In this document: piece by piece, positions 7,592 through 13,146 of the stretch
Layout of the letters: each line of letters begins with the position of its first letter
Position numbering within the stretch: the first letter of the stretch is position 1
Assembly: GCA_009930155.1 (NCBI GenBank)
Contig: RZYX01000050.1
Location: forward strand, 1 to 13,146
Length of the DNA: 13,146 nt
Source: Clostridia bacterium
GTDB taxonomy: Bacteria > Bacillota_A > Clostridia > Oscillospirales > Acutalibacteraceae
Direction: 5' to 3'
The notes under the pieces: generated by a model
What the model was told of the DNA's origin: nothing
The model's input: only the letters and a program-made list of their open reading frames with translations
The model's database searches: none
Translations under genes and position numbers: made by a program

Positions 7592-8452
7592 TTAATCCTC
7601 CGAAACAGTAACTCCCTGTCCATCAAAATCTGTTATTATCAAAACATCTTCAAGACTTGTAATGTCAAAGCCTGGTGTGATTATTGCATAAGATGAAATA
7701 TCATGGCTGTCGTTCTTTACCTCTTTAACTGTACCAACTACAAGGTCACAGGGATAAATTCCGCCAACACCCGATGTGCAAACTATGCCCCCAGTTGCAA
7801 TTGCAGTGTTCCGATTTAGACCAGAAAGCCTGCAAAGCTTATCGCTCGACAAAGATACATTAGTTGTTGAAAAACCTGTTTCCCTTGTCCTTACTTCATA
7901 CGAACTAATTTTAACACTTGGATCGAATATTGTTGAAACTACGCAATATGTCTTTCCAACCTTTGAAACAACTCCAACAAGCTGGCCGTCACCGCACATT
8001 ACAGCGTCATTCTTATTTATTCCATCAGCAGAGCCCTTGTTAAGTACAATTGAATAAAATGCATTTGCTGCATCGCGTCCAATAACCGTTGCAGGTTCTA
8101 CTTTAAAATCGCTATGCGTTTCCCTTATTTCAAGAAAATCCTCATACAATTTTAATCTCTGCTTTGTTTTCTCATAATCAATAAGCTCTTTTTGATAAGC
8201 CTCAACTTGTTCCTGCATATCAATTATCTGCTTTTCATAAGTAGAGGTTGATGTAAACTTTGAGCCAATATTTTTAAATCCATTGCCAACAAACGAAGTG
8301 GCTCTTTGAAGTGGTTCAAAAATCGCCCCCGTGGCAGAGGAAAAAGGCGACGCTCCATTACGAGACACCGCCGCATAAATAGTGCCTATTAAAAGCACTG
8401 CAAATAAAATTAATAAAGCTTTAAACCATTTGCTTTTTAAAAAATGTTGCAT
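7592..8452 (-). CDS. mreC: Rod shape-determining protein MreC
   Basis: Single-pass membrane scaffold of the elongation complex that links MreB and MreD to PBP2 outside the membrane. The 286-residue protein has a basic N-terminus, one transmembrane segment (about 10-29), a coiled-coil stretch rich in Glu, Gln and Lys (about 70-110), and the two beta-barrel domains (about 118-275). The conserved pattern ATVIGRD...NKGSADGINKNDAVM...LVGVVS (about 121-163) is clear. The usual length is 270-300. The ATG is preceded by AGGTGATGAT. It sits 57 bases after mreB with no terminator between and is coupled to mreD by a three-base gap. Confidence 0.97.
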   Translation of the reverse strand: MQHFLKSKWFKALLILFAVLLIGTIYAAVSRNGASPFSSATGAIFEPLQRATSFVGNGFKNIGSKFTSTSTYEKQIIDMQEQVEAYQKELIDYEKTKQRLKLYEDFLEIRETHSDFKVEPATVIGRDAANAFYSIVLNKGSADGINKNDAVMCGDGQLVGVVSKVGKTYCVVSTIFDPSVKISSYEVRTRETGFSTTNVSLSSDKLCRLSGLNRNTAIATGGIVCTSGVGGIYPCDLVVGTVKEVKNDSHDISSYAIITPGFDITSLEDVLIITDFDGQGVTVSED

Positions 8453-8509
8453 ATCATCACCTAAACAGCTGCCCTGCCTTTTATAAAGCAGAGCAGATAA
8501 CTTTTAAAA

Positions 8510-9526
8510 TCAACCGTAGTTTTTAGAGCTTGTAACGCTGAGTCTTCCATCCTCAAGGCAAAGACCTGTGCCATCAACAACGCAGTCAAGCGGATTTTCA
8601 GCAACATGAACAGGCATTCTTGTTTCTTCCGAAATAAGCCTGTCAAGACCTCTTAACAATGCACCGCCGCCTGTGAGCATAATACCCTGATCGATAATGT
8701 CCGATGCAAGCTCTGGAGGTGTCTTTTCAAGAGTTGAACGAATAGCCTCAAGCACTAGATTAATGCTGTCTGCAAGAGCATCTCTAATTTCCTCAGATGT
8801 GATTTCGATGTTCTTTGGGAGACCGTCCATAAGATTGCGTCCCTTAACATCCATAGCACCTTCACCCTCATAAGGGTAAGCCGAACCAATTTTTATTTTT
8901 ATATTCTCTGCTGTTCTCTCGCCGATAAGCAGATTGTATTTCTTTTTAATATATGTGATTATTGCATCGTCAAAACTATCTCCAGCAACTCTTGCAGAAC
9001 AAGAAGTTACAATGTCGCCAAGAGATATAACAGCAACCTCTGCTGTACCGCCTCCGATGTCAACAACCATGCTTCCTGTTGCCTCTGCAACTGGAAGGCC
9101 TGCTCCAATTGCCGCAGCCATTGGCTCTTCAATCAAGCTAACTTGCCTTGCACCTGCACTGCGTGCAGCATCATGAACCGCACGGCGTTCAACCTCTGTA
9201 ACACCTGACGGAATACAAATCATAACTCTTGCCTTTGTAAAAGGTGACGAGCTCATTGCACGACGGATAAACTCCTTGAGCATGTCCGAAGTGATATCAA
9301 AATCTGCAATAACACCATCCTTAAGAGGACGAACTGCAGTTATTGAACCAGGTGTGCGACCAATCATTTCTTTTGCCTCTGCACCAACGGCAACAACCTT
9401 TGGTGGGTTCGAGCGAACATCAACCGCAACAACGGATGGTTCACGGATAACGATTCCTTTACCCTTTACAAAAACTAATGTGTTCGCTGTGCCAAGGTCG
9501 ATACCAATATCTTGTGAAAAAAACAT
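8510..9526 (-). CDS. mreB: Rod shape-determining actin homologue MreB
   Basis: Bacterial actin that forms membrane-bound filaments directing lateral wall synthesis. I start the gene at the ATG at 9526-9524, giving 338 residues ([16 protein letters not shown]...), because AAAGGAG lies ten bases upstream and the product then matches the family length and N-terminus. The frame stays open for 32 more codons to 9622, but that stretch overlaps the promoter. ATPase motifs are phosphate 1 (IDLGTANT, 9-16), phosphate 2 ([11 protein letters not shown], 154-164) and the adenosine motif ([12 protein letters not shown], 283-294). The [13 protein letters not shown] segment (131-143) is also typical. The N-terminal MFFSQDIG includes a short hydrophobic start that could touch the membrane. 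It is the first gene of mreBCD-mrdA-minD and is preceded by a near-consensus promoter. Confidence 0.98.
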   Translation of the reverse strand: MFFSQDIGIDLGTANTLVFVKGKGIVIREPSVVAVDVRSNPPKVVAVGAEAKEMIGRTPGSITAVRPLKDGVIADFDITSDMLKEFIRRAMSSSPFTKARVMICIPSGVTEVERRAVHDAARSAGARQVSLIEEPMAAAIGAGLPVAEATGSMVVDIGGGTAEVAVISLGDIVTSCSARVAGDSFDDAIITYIKKKYNLLIGERTAENIKIKIGSAYPYEGEGAMDVKGRNLMDGLPKNIEITSEEIRDALADSINLVLEAIRSTLEKTPPELASDIIDQGIMLTGGGALLRGLDRLISEETRMPVHVAENPLDCVVDGTGLCLEDGRLSVTSSKNYG

Positions 9527-9590
9527 AATTATTAAACTCCTTTCGGGGATGAATACCAAATTCTGTAAACATAAAATACATGTATATGCT

Positions 9591-9627
9591 ATTATACCTC
9601 TACTGCGACTAATTCTCAACAAAAAAA
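9591..9627 (-). promoter_or_regulatory. Sigma-A promoter of the mreBCD-mrdA-minD operon, with likely UP element
   Basis: On the minus strand, TTGAGA (9619-9614) and TATAAT (9596-9591) are spaced 17 bp apart, one mismatch from a perfect promoter. Directly upstream is a run of seven T (9627-9621) preceded by more A/T-only sequence, which fits an UP element contacted by the RNA polymerase alpha subunit. The expected start is near 9584, giving a leader of about 58 nt to the mreB ATG. Confidence 0.85.
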
Positions 9628-9631
9628 GTAA

Positions 9632-9702
9632 AAAAATTCTTAATTTTTAGAGATATAAATATTAAGTTTTTTAAAGTTAATTAAAAATTACTTAATTTTT
9701 AA
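9632..9702 (-). repeat. Two AT-only dyads sharing a 10-mer between maf and mreB
   Basis: The 10-mer AAAAATTAAG occurs on the minus strand at 9700-9691 and 9648-9639, 52 bp apart, about five helical turns. Each copy is part of an inverted repeat: 10-bp arms at 9702-9693 and 9690-9681, and 7-bp arms at 9648-9642 and 9638-9632. They contain no G or C in the arms. They could end maf transcription weakly, act as curved DNA or UP-element sequence for the mreB promoter, or be chance in an AT-rich gap. Confidence 0.5.
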
Positions 9703-9709
9703 TTTATTA

Positions 9710-10288
9710 TTATATTTCCCCTTTTACGCCTATATCTTTAAGCATTTTTGCAGTTTTTGCAATAGGCAATCCCATAACGCTGAAAAAGTCACCATTTATG
9801 CCCTTTATAAGAACACAGCCCTTGCCTTGGATTCCATATGCACCCGCTTTATCCATTGGCTCGCCAGTGCTGATATATGCCCTTATTTGGTCATCTGAAA
9901 GCCCTTGGAACTCAACTGTTGTGCAATCAAAAAAGCTCTGTGTGCAACTGCTTGTAACTATACAAACACCTGTATACACTTCGTGAGTTTTACCCGACAA
10001 TTGGCGTAACATTAAAAATGCCTCTTCTTCATCTTTGGGCTTACCTAAAACCTGTCCGTTTAAAACAACTATTGTGTCCGAACCAAGAACTGCAACATCT
10101 TGCTTGTTTTCGATTTTCTCAAACACCGCTTTTGCCTTTTGTTTGCTAAGTGTTCCTACAACTTCGCTAGGCTTTAAATTTTCTGTTATATTTTCATCAA
10201 TATCCGCAGGACAAATTTCAAAACTATATCCCGCATTTTTTAAAATCTCACATCTCCTCGGTGATGCAGAAGCAAGAACAAGCCTCAT
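9710..10288 (-). CDS. maf: Maf/YhdE-type nucleotide pyrophosphatase
   Basis: Cytoplasmic Maf-family house-cleaning enzyme that hydrolyses dTTP, UTP and modified pyrimidine triphosphates to monophosphates. The 192-residue protein has the phosphate-binding LASASPRR start (5-12), the GSDTIV motif with the proposed catalytic Asp71 (69-74), KAGAYGIQGKG (147-157) and GDFFSVMGLP (166-175). The AGAYGIQG form is that of the YhdE/Maf (dTTP/UTP) branch, not the YceF branch. The family motif usually reads NVVGLP near the end; here Asn is Ser. Its ATG overlaps the stop of the NUDIX gene by four bases (ATGA), with GGAGAG upstream. Maf next to mreB is the classical Firmicutes arrangement, but radC, often found between them, is absent. 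Confidence 0.96.
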   Translation of the reverse strand: MRLVLASASPRRCEILKNAGYSFEICPADIDENITENLKPSEVVGTLSKQKAKAVFEKIENKQDVAVLGSDTIVVLNGQVLGKPKDEEEAFLMLRQLSGKTHEVYTGVCIVTSSCTQSFFDCTTVEFQGLSDDQIRAYISTGEPMDKAGAYGIQGKGCVLIKGINGDFFSVMGLPIAKTAKMLKDIGVKGEI

Positions 10289-10866
10289 ATATTTTCTCTC
10301 CAGTTTTTAATTTCAAACTCATCTAGGCGATTTGCCCTTAAAATTGCATCCAACTTTAATACTGTTGCCTGAGTTTTTCCGTCACAAATTTCTCCAGAAA
10401 CAACCTTTTCAACCGCTGTTGCAAACGGAATTTTTTCAACATTCACAAACTCATCTTCATCCAAATTTTGCTCAGAAAAATCAAGCCCTGTTGCAGCATA
10501 AAGATAGATTATCTCGCCACAATACCCTGGGGTTGGATAAAACTTGCCAAGGTCAAAATACCGCTGTGCACTTGCTCCTGTTTCCTCTTTAAGCTCTCTA
10601 ACTCCTGCTGAAAAAGGATTCTCGCCTTTTTCAAGCTTGCCTGCGGGAATTTCAAGCACTTCAATCTGATAAGGGTAGCGAAACTGACGAACAAAAACCA
10701 GCTCGTTCTCCTTTGTTATTGCAGCAACCGTAACTCCGCCTGGATGCTCCACAACTTCTCTTGTTGCCTGCTTGCCATTTGGAAGCCGTGCCATATCAAC
10801 ACGAAGGTTAATTATTTTGCCTTTAAATTTATATTCTTGTGTAATCGGTGTTTCTCTGGTTTCCAT
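10285..10866 (-). CDS. nudF: NUDIX hydrolase, probable ADP-ribose pyrophosphatase
   Basis: Cytoplasmic enzyme that likely cleaves ADP-ribose (or a related nucleoside diphosphate sugar) to AMP and ribose 5-phosphate. The 193-residue protein has a perfect Nudix box GX5EX7REUXEEXGU at 76-98 (Gly76, Glu82, Arg90-Glu91, Glu94-Glu95, Gly97), a beta-strand lead-in with VFVRQFRYPY and LEIPAGKLE, and the YPTPGYCGEIIYLY segment after the box. This overall layout, with an N-terminal strand domain, is that of the ADPRase (NudF/YqkG) branch. The substrate is inferred. The ATG is preceded by GGGTGATGAA, a modest binding site. It is first in a two-gene unit with maf, driven by the promoter at 10896-10924. 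Confidence 0.93.
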   Translation of the reverse strand: METRETPITQEYKFKGKIINLRVDMARLPNGKQATREVVEHPGGVTVAAITKENELVFVRQFRYPYQIEVLEIPAGKLEKGENPFSAGVRELKEETGASAQRYFDLGKFYPTPGYCGEIIYLYAATGLDFSEQNLDEDEFVNVEKIPFATAVEKVVSGEICDGKTQATVLKLDAILRANRLDEFEIKNWRENI

Positions 10867-10895
10867 TTCATCACCCGTATCTTCGTTTTATTGAC

Positions 10896-10924
10896 ATTAT
10901 ACACTACGCTGTCACGCATGGCAA
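10896..10924 (-). promoter_or_regulatory. Sigma-A promoter of the NUDIX-maf unit
   Basis: On the minus strand, TTGCCA (10924-10919) and TATAAT (10901-10896) are separated by 17 bp. The expected start lies near 10889, only about 23 nt from the ATG at 10866, so the leader is very short. Confidence 0.8.
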
Positions 10925-10955
10925 TACACACAGACTACGGAGTTCTACTGATTTA

Positions 10956-10985
10956 AGCATTAGATTATTTTCTAATAATCATGCT
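10956..10985. repeat. Imperfect 12-bp inverted repeat upstream of the NUDIX promoter
   Basis: The arms AGCAT + GATTATT (10956-10960 and 10963-10969) pair with AATAATC + ATGCT (10974-10985), with a two-base TA bulge (10961-10962) and a TTCT loop. It sits about 32 bp upstream of the -35 of the NUDIX promoter and about 32 bp after the terminator of the previous unit. It lacks a following T-tract on either strand, so an operator or a remnant is as likely as a terminator. Confidence 0.5.
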
Positions 10986-11010
10986 AATTTTTATAATTTA
11001 TTTTAAAACA

Positions 11011-11042
11011 CAAAAAAGCAGGCGGTAAAAATACCGCCTGCT
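11011..11042 (-). terminator. Strong intrinsic terminator after the efp unit
   Basis: An 11-bp perfect, GC-rich stem (11017-11027 with 11032-11042, core CAGGCGGTA) with a four-base loop is followed on the minus strand by TTTTTTG. It sits 18 bases after the stop of the zinc-ribbon gene and closes the transcription unit that includes efp. Confidence 0.93.
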
Positions 11043-11059
11043 TTGGTTAAATACTTATA

Positions 11060-11500
11060 TTACTCTGCGTCTATCTCTTGTGCTTTATCGTCGTCAAACT
11101 CAATTTCAAACTCTAAGAGTTCGCCACAGTTTGGGCATTCAATGCTGCCGTCTTCGATTACACCTTCATCAACACAGATAACTTCATTGCATGATGGGCA
11201 CTCAACCTCATAATATTCACTGTCGCAATCACAGTCACAATCACAATCATAGTCGTCATCATAATCGCAATCCTCAAGTTCCTCATAAACGATGGTCTCA
11301 AGTGTGTCCAAGTCCTCATCAACTGTGTCAACTTGCTCTGAAAGAATTACTACATCATCTTCCAAATCGCTAACAGTAAGTGCTATGTCGTCTAAAACAT
11401 CGATTATAGCTTTGAACATTTTTGTTTCTGACTTGTCTGCATTAAGATTAAGACCGTCTGCAAGACCTCTCAAATATGCAACTTTCTCTACTGCTGTCAT
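11060..11500 (-). CDS. Acidic coiled-coil protein with Asp-Cys repeat and C-terminal zinc ribbon (CD1247-like)
   Basis: Function unknown. The 146-residue protein has an N-terminal segment (about 1-40, MTAVEKVAYLRGLADGLNL) resembling the clostridial CD1247-type N-terminal domain, then a helical, probably coiled-coil stretch of acidic heptads (about 42-75). Next comes an extreme acidic linker (76-99) holding Cys78 and a (Asp-Cys)4 run with Cys86, 88, 90 and 92, then a zinc-ribbon-like module with CPSC (101-104) and CPNC (122-125). The tail is again acidic. The relatives I remember have an acidic linker but not this alternating Cys pattern. The ATG has GGAGGT seven bases upstream. It follows efp by 51 bases with no terminator between and is likely co-transcribed. 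The pepP-efp context suggests a housekeeping role, possibly linked to translation or RNA polymerase, but that is guesswork. Confidence 0.88.
   Translation of the reverse strand: MTAVEKVAYLRGLADGLNLNADKSETKMFKAIIDVLDDIALTVSDLEDDVVILSEQVDTVDEDLDTLETIVYEELEDCDYDDDYDCDCDCDCDSEYYEVECPSCNEVICVDEGVIEDGSIECPNCGELLEFEIEFDDDKAQEIDAE
11225..11248 (-). repeat. Hexanucleotide GAYTGY repeat encoding Asp-Cys
   Basis: Four consecutive GAYTGY units (Asp-Cys codon pairs) lie inside the zinc-ribbon gene; the codons vary between GAT/GAC and TGT/TGC. The synonymous variation suggests the repeat is not a fresh slippage product but has been kept at the protein level. Confidence 0.8.
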
Positions 11501-11551
11501 TCTAATTACCTCCGTTTATTTTATTTTTGTTACTTTATATAATAAATGGTC

Positions 11552-12109
11552 TTACGCACGGCCCATATATTCACCTGTGCGAGTATCAACATTTATCACT
11601 TCACCTTCGTCTATAAAGAGAGGAACTCTAATTTCCGCTCCTGTTTCAACGATTGCTGGCTTTGTTGCATTTGTTGCAGTGTCACCCTTAAATCCTGGGT
11701 CTGTTTCTGTTATCTCAAGAGTTACAAATGTTGGAGGCTCAACGCCAAAAACTTTGCCCTTGTATGAAAGAATTTTGCAAATCATATTTTCCTTTACAAA
11801 CTTAAAGTTGTCCGAAAGGTCTGAAGCATTGATTGGAACAAGCTCATATGATTCTTGATCCATAAAGTAGTAAAGCTCGCCATCCTTATAGGAATACTCC
11901 ATTTCCTTACGCTCAATAAACGCTGTTGGAAATTTTTCTGATGGGTTAAATGTGCGTTCAACAACTGAGCCTGCAATTACATTTCTGATTTTTGTACGAA
12001 CAAATGCAGCACCTTTTCCCGGCTTAACATGTTGGAATTCGATAATCTGGAATACATTACCATCCATTTCAAAAGTAGCGCCGTTTCTAAAATCGCCTGC
12101 TGATACCAT
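11552..12109 (-). CDS. efp: Translation elongation factor P
   Basis: EF-P binds between the P and E sites of stalled ribosomes and helps form bonds at polyproline stretches. The 185-residue protein is full length with the three beta-barrel domains: KOW-like N-terminal (about 1-64), middle OB (about 66-125) and C-terminal OB (about 130-185). The tip loop reads KPGKGAAF with Lys32 at the site that in Bacillus carries a 5-aminopentanol modification; no modification enzyme gene is in the window. The C-terminal [16 protein letters not shown] is typical. The start is ATG with GGAGGAA upstream. It has its own promoter at 12146-12174 and is followed by the zinc-ribbon gene. PepP next door fits a proline-related pairing common in Firmicutes. 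Confidence 0.98.
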   Translation of the reverse strand: MVSAGDFRNGATFEMDGNVFQIIEFQHVKPGKGAAFVRTKIRNVIAGSVVERTFNPSEKFPTAFIERKEMEYSYKDGELYYFMDQESYELVPINASDLSDNFKFVKENMICKILSYKGKVFGVEPPTFVTLEITETDPGFKGDTATNATKPAIVETGAEIRVPLFIDEGEVINVDTRTGEYMGRA

Positions 12110-12145
12110 AATATTATTCCTCCGATAAGGTTTTTTACACTACTT

Positions 12146-12174
12146 ATTGTATATTAGTATAGTCTTTTTTTCAA
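12146..12174 (-). promoter_or_regulatory. Probable sigma-A promoter of efp
   Basis: On the minus strand, TTGAAA (12174-12169) and TACAAT (12151-12146) are spaced 17 bp apart, each one mismatch from consensus, about 35 bases upstream of the efp ATG. No clear terminator follows pepP, so read-through from pepP may add to efp expression. Confidence 0.65.
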
Positions 12175-12209
12175 GGTTTTTTTGATATTTGCAAAAATAA
12201 TATATTAAA

Positions 12210-13146
12210 TTATAAAACCATCAACGCTTTTGGTGCATTTGTGAGATTTTCACTGCCATTTTTTGTAACAAAAAGCATATCCTCAATACGCACCCCAAAG
12301 CTACCCTCGATATAAATTCCAGGCTCAACAGTAACTATATTTCCACATTGTAAAATATCCTTAGATCCTTTGCTAAGGCTTGGCTTTTCATGAATTTCTA
12401 TTCCCACTCCATGGCCTGTTCCATGGCCAAAGAAATCCTCAAAACCTGCGTCATCAATAAAGCTCCTTGCAGCAAAATCACAATCGCTCGCAAAAACGCC
12501 CTCACATACTTTGTCAATTGCACATTGTTGAGCTTTAAGCACCGTTTCATAAACCTGTGCTTGACGAGTGCTAACACTACCAAGTGCAACAGTTCTGGTC
12601 ATATCACTATGGTAACCGTCAACACATGCACCAAAATCCATTGTGATAAGGTCGCCTCTCTCCAGCCTCTTTTCGCTTGGCTCACCATGAGGTTTGGATG
12701 AGTTTTTGCCACTTACTACAATTGTATTAAACGAAACGGACTGTGCACCACTTCTTATCATAAAATAATCAAGTTCACGGGCAACCTCACGCTCCGTTTT
12801 GCCTTGTTTTATATAATCCAATATAAATGCAAAAGCACTTTCTGCTATCCTTTGAGCTTTTATCGTTGTTTCTTTTTCTTCCTGTGATTTTATTGCACGA
12901 AGTTCCTCAATAAGATCATCAAGCTTACTTGTAGATACAACCTCTACATCTTCAAAAATCTCTTTGTACTTATCGTAGCTTGCGATAGTTGTTCTTTTTG
13001 CCTCAATTAGAACCTTTTTCGCACCCAGCTTTTTAGCCTCTTTAGCAATTTGTCTGACTTTTGTTTTTTCTAAATTAGCTAAAGGAAAAAGTAAATATTT
13101 TAACTCTTGTTCACTTAAAGTATACAAAAAATATGATTGATCTTTT
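12210..13146 (-). CDS. Aminopeptidase P family (M24B) metallopeptidase, 5' end outside the window
   Basis: Cytoplasmic dinuclear metal peptidase that removes an N-terminal residue preceding proline (aminopeptidase P or Xaa-Pro dipeptidase). The frame stays open to the right edge (KDQSYFL before the TTG at 13127), so the gene is cut and the first 40-60 residues of the creatinase-like N-terminal domain are missing; the TTG is not taken as a start. The catalytic 'pita-bread' domain is complete, with the five metal ligands: two Asp in DFGACVDGYHSDMTRT, His in GHGTGHGVGIEIHE, Glu in VEPGIY and Glu in GVRIED. The usual TDsRY-like segment of the N-terminal domain is poorly conserved. It lies 100 bases upstream of efp, a common order in Firmicutes. 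Conventional names for this gene are pepP, pepQ or ypdF-like, and I cannot choose between them. Confidence 0.93.
   Translation of the reverse strand, partial: KDQSYFLYTLSEQELKYLLFPLANLEKTKVRQIAKEAKKLGAKKVLIEAKRTTIASYDKYKEIFEDVEVVSTSKLDDLIEELRAIKSQEEKETTIKAQRIAESAFAFILDYIKQGKTEREVARELDYFMIRSGAQSVSFNTIVVSGKNSSKPHGEPSEKRLERGDLITMDFGACVDGYHSDMTRTVALGSVSTRQAQVYETVLKAQQCAIDKVCEGVFASDCDFAARSFIDDAGFEDFFGHGTGHGVGIEIHEKPSLSKGSKDILQCGNIVTVEPGIYIEGSFGVRIEDMLFVTKNGSENLTNAPKALMVL

Noticed and set aside
9527..9622. 32-codon N-terminal extension of MreB
   Set aside because: The extension overlaps the -10 and -35 boxes, has no family similarity and no binding site; the ATG at 9526 has AAAGGAG and restores the normal MreB N-terminus.
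11292..11858. Plus-strand open frame of 188 codons across the zinc-ribbon gene and efp
   Set aside because: It covers two real minus-strand genes and their gap; efp is certain, and the antisense product looks like a Ser/Thr-rich shadow with no domain.

Overview
The window is a stretch of ordinary chromosome from a low-GC Gram-positive bacterium. The gene set and order point to class Clostridia, probably an Oscillospirales/Ruminococcaceae-type gut lineage: a maf / mreBCD / PBP2 / minD / mgsA cell-shape cluster, an adjacent hisS-aspS pair, and a pepP-efp-zinc-ribbon trio. The class is well supported; the order is a guess. All thirteen genes lie on the minus strand, so they are read from the right edge to the left. 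I see no mobile element, CRISPR array, tRNA or rRNA. Almost every gene has a clear GGAGG-type ribosome binding site, TAA or TGA stops fit the standard bacterial code, and several sigma-A-type promoters with exact 17-bp spacers can be read by eye.

Layout, in transcription order. (1) 13146-11060: the 3' part of an M24 aminopeptidase P gene cut by the window edge, then efp with its own promoter, then a small acidic zinc-ribbon protein, closed by a strong intrinsic terminator. (2) 10924-9710: a promoter, then a NUDIX ADP-sugar pyrophosphatase gene overlapping maf by 4 nt. (3) 9619-4127: a near-consensus promoter followed by mreB, mreC, mreD, a class B PBP2 gene (mrdA) and minD, the elongation (rod-complex) operon. 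(4) 4034-3505: a promoter, mgsA and a terminator. (5) 3359-129: a promoter, then hisS and aspS overlapping by one base. A hairpin at the left edge is best oriented to stop a rightward transcript coming from outside the window.

How they work together: MreB/C/D and PBP2 form the lateral wall synthesis machine. MinD is the only Min-system gene present, and minC, minE, rodA and radC, which often sit in this cluster in related bacteria, are absent here. Maf and the NUDIX enzyme clean up nucleotide derivatives. EF-P relieves polyproline stalling and PepP trims X-Pro peptides. HisRS and AspRS charge tRNAs.

No wholly new system is evident. The points most worth a second look are: a methylglyoxal synthase in which both key catalytic aspartates are replaced (D to E and D to N); a solitary MinD that has lost the residues used to bind MinC; a PBP2 start region where the Shine-Dalgarno and the only ATG are out of frame with the gene across a GGGAAAAA run; and an Asp-Cys repeat inserted ahead of a zinc ribbon.
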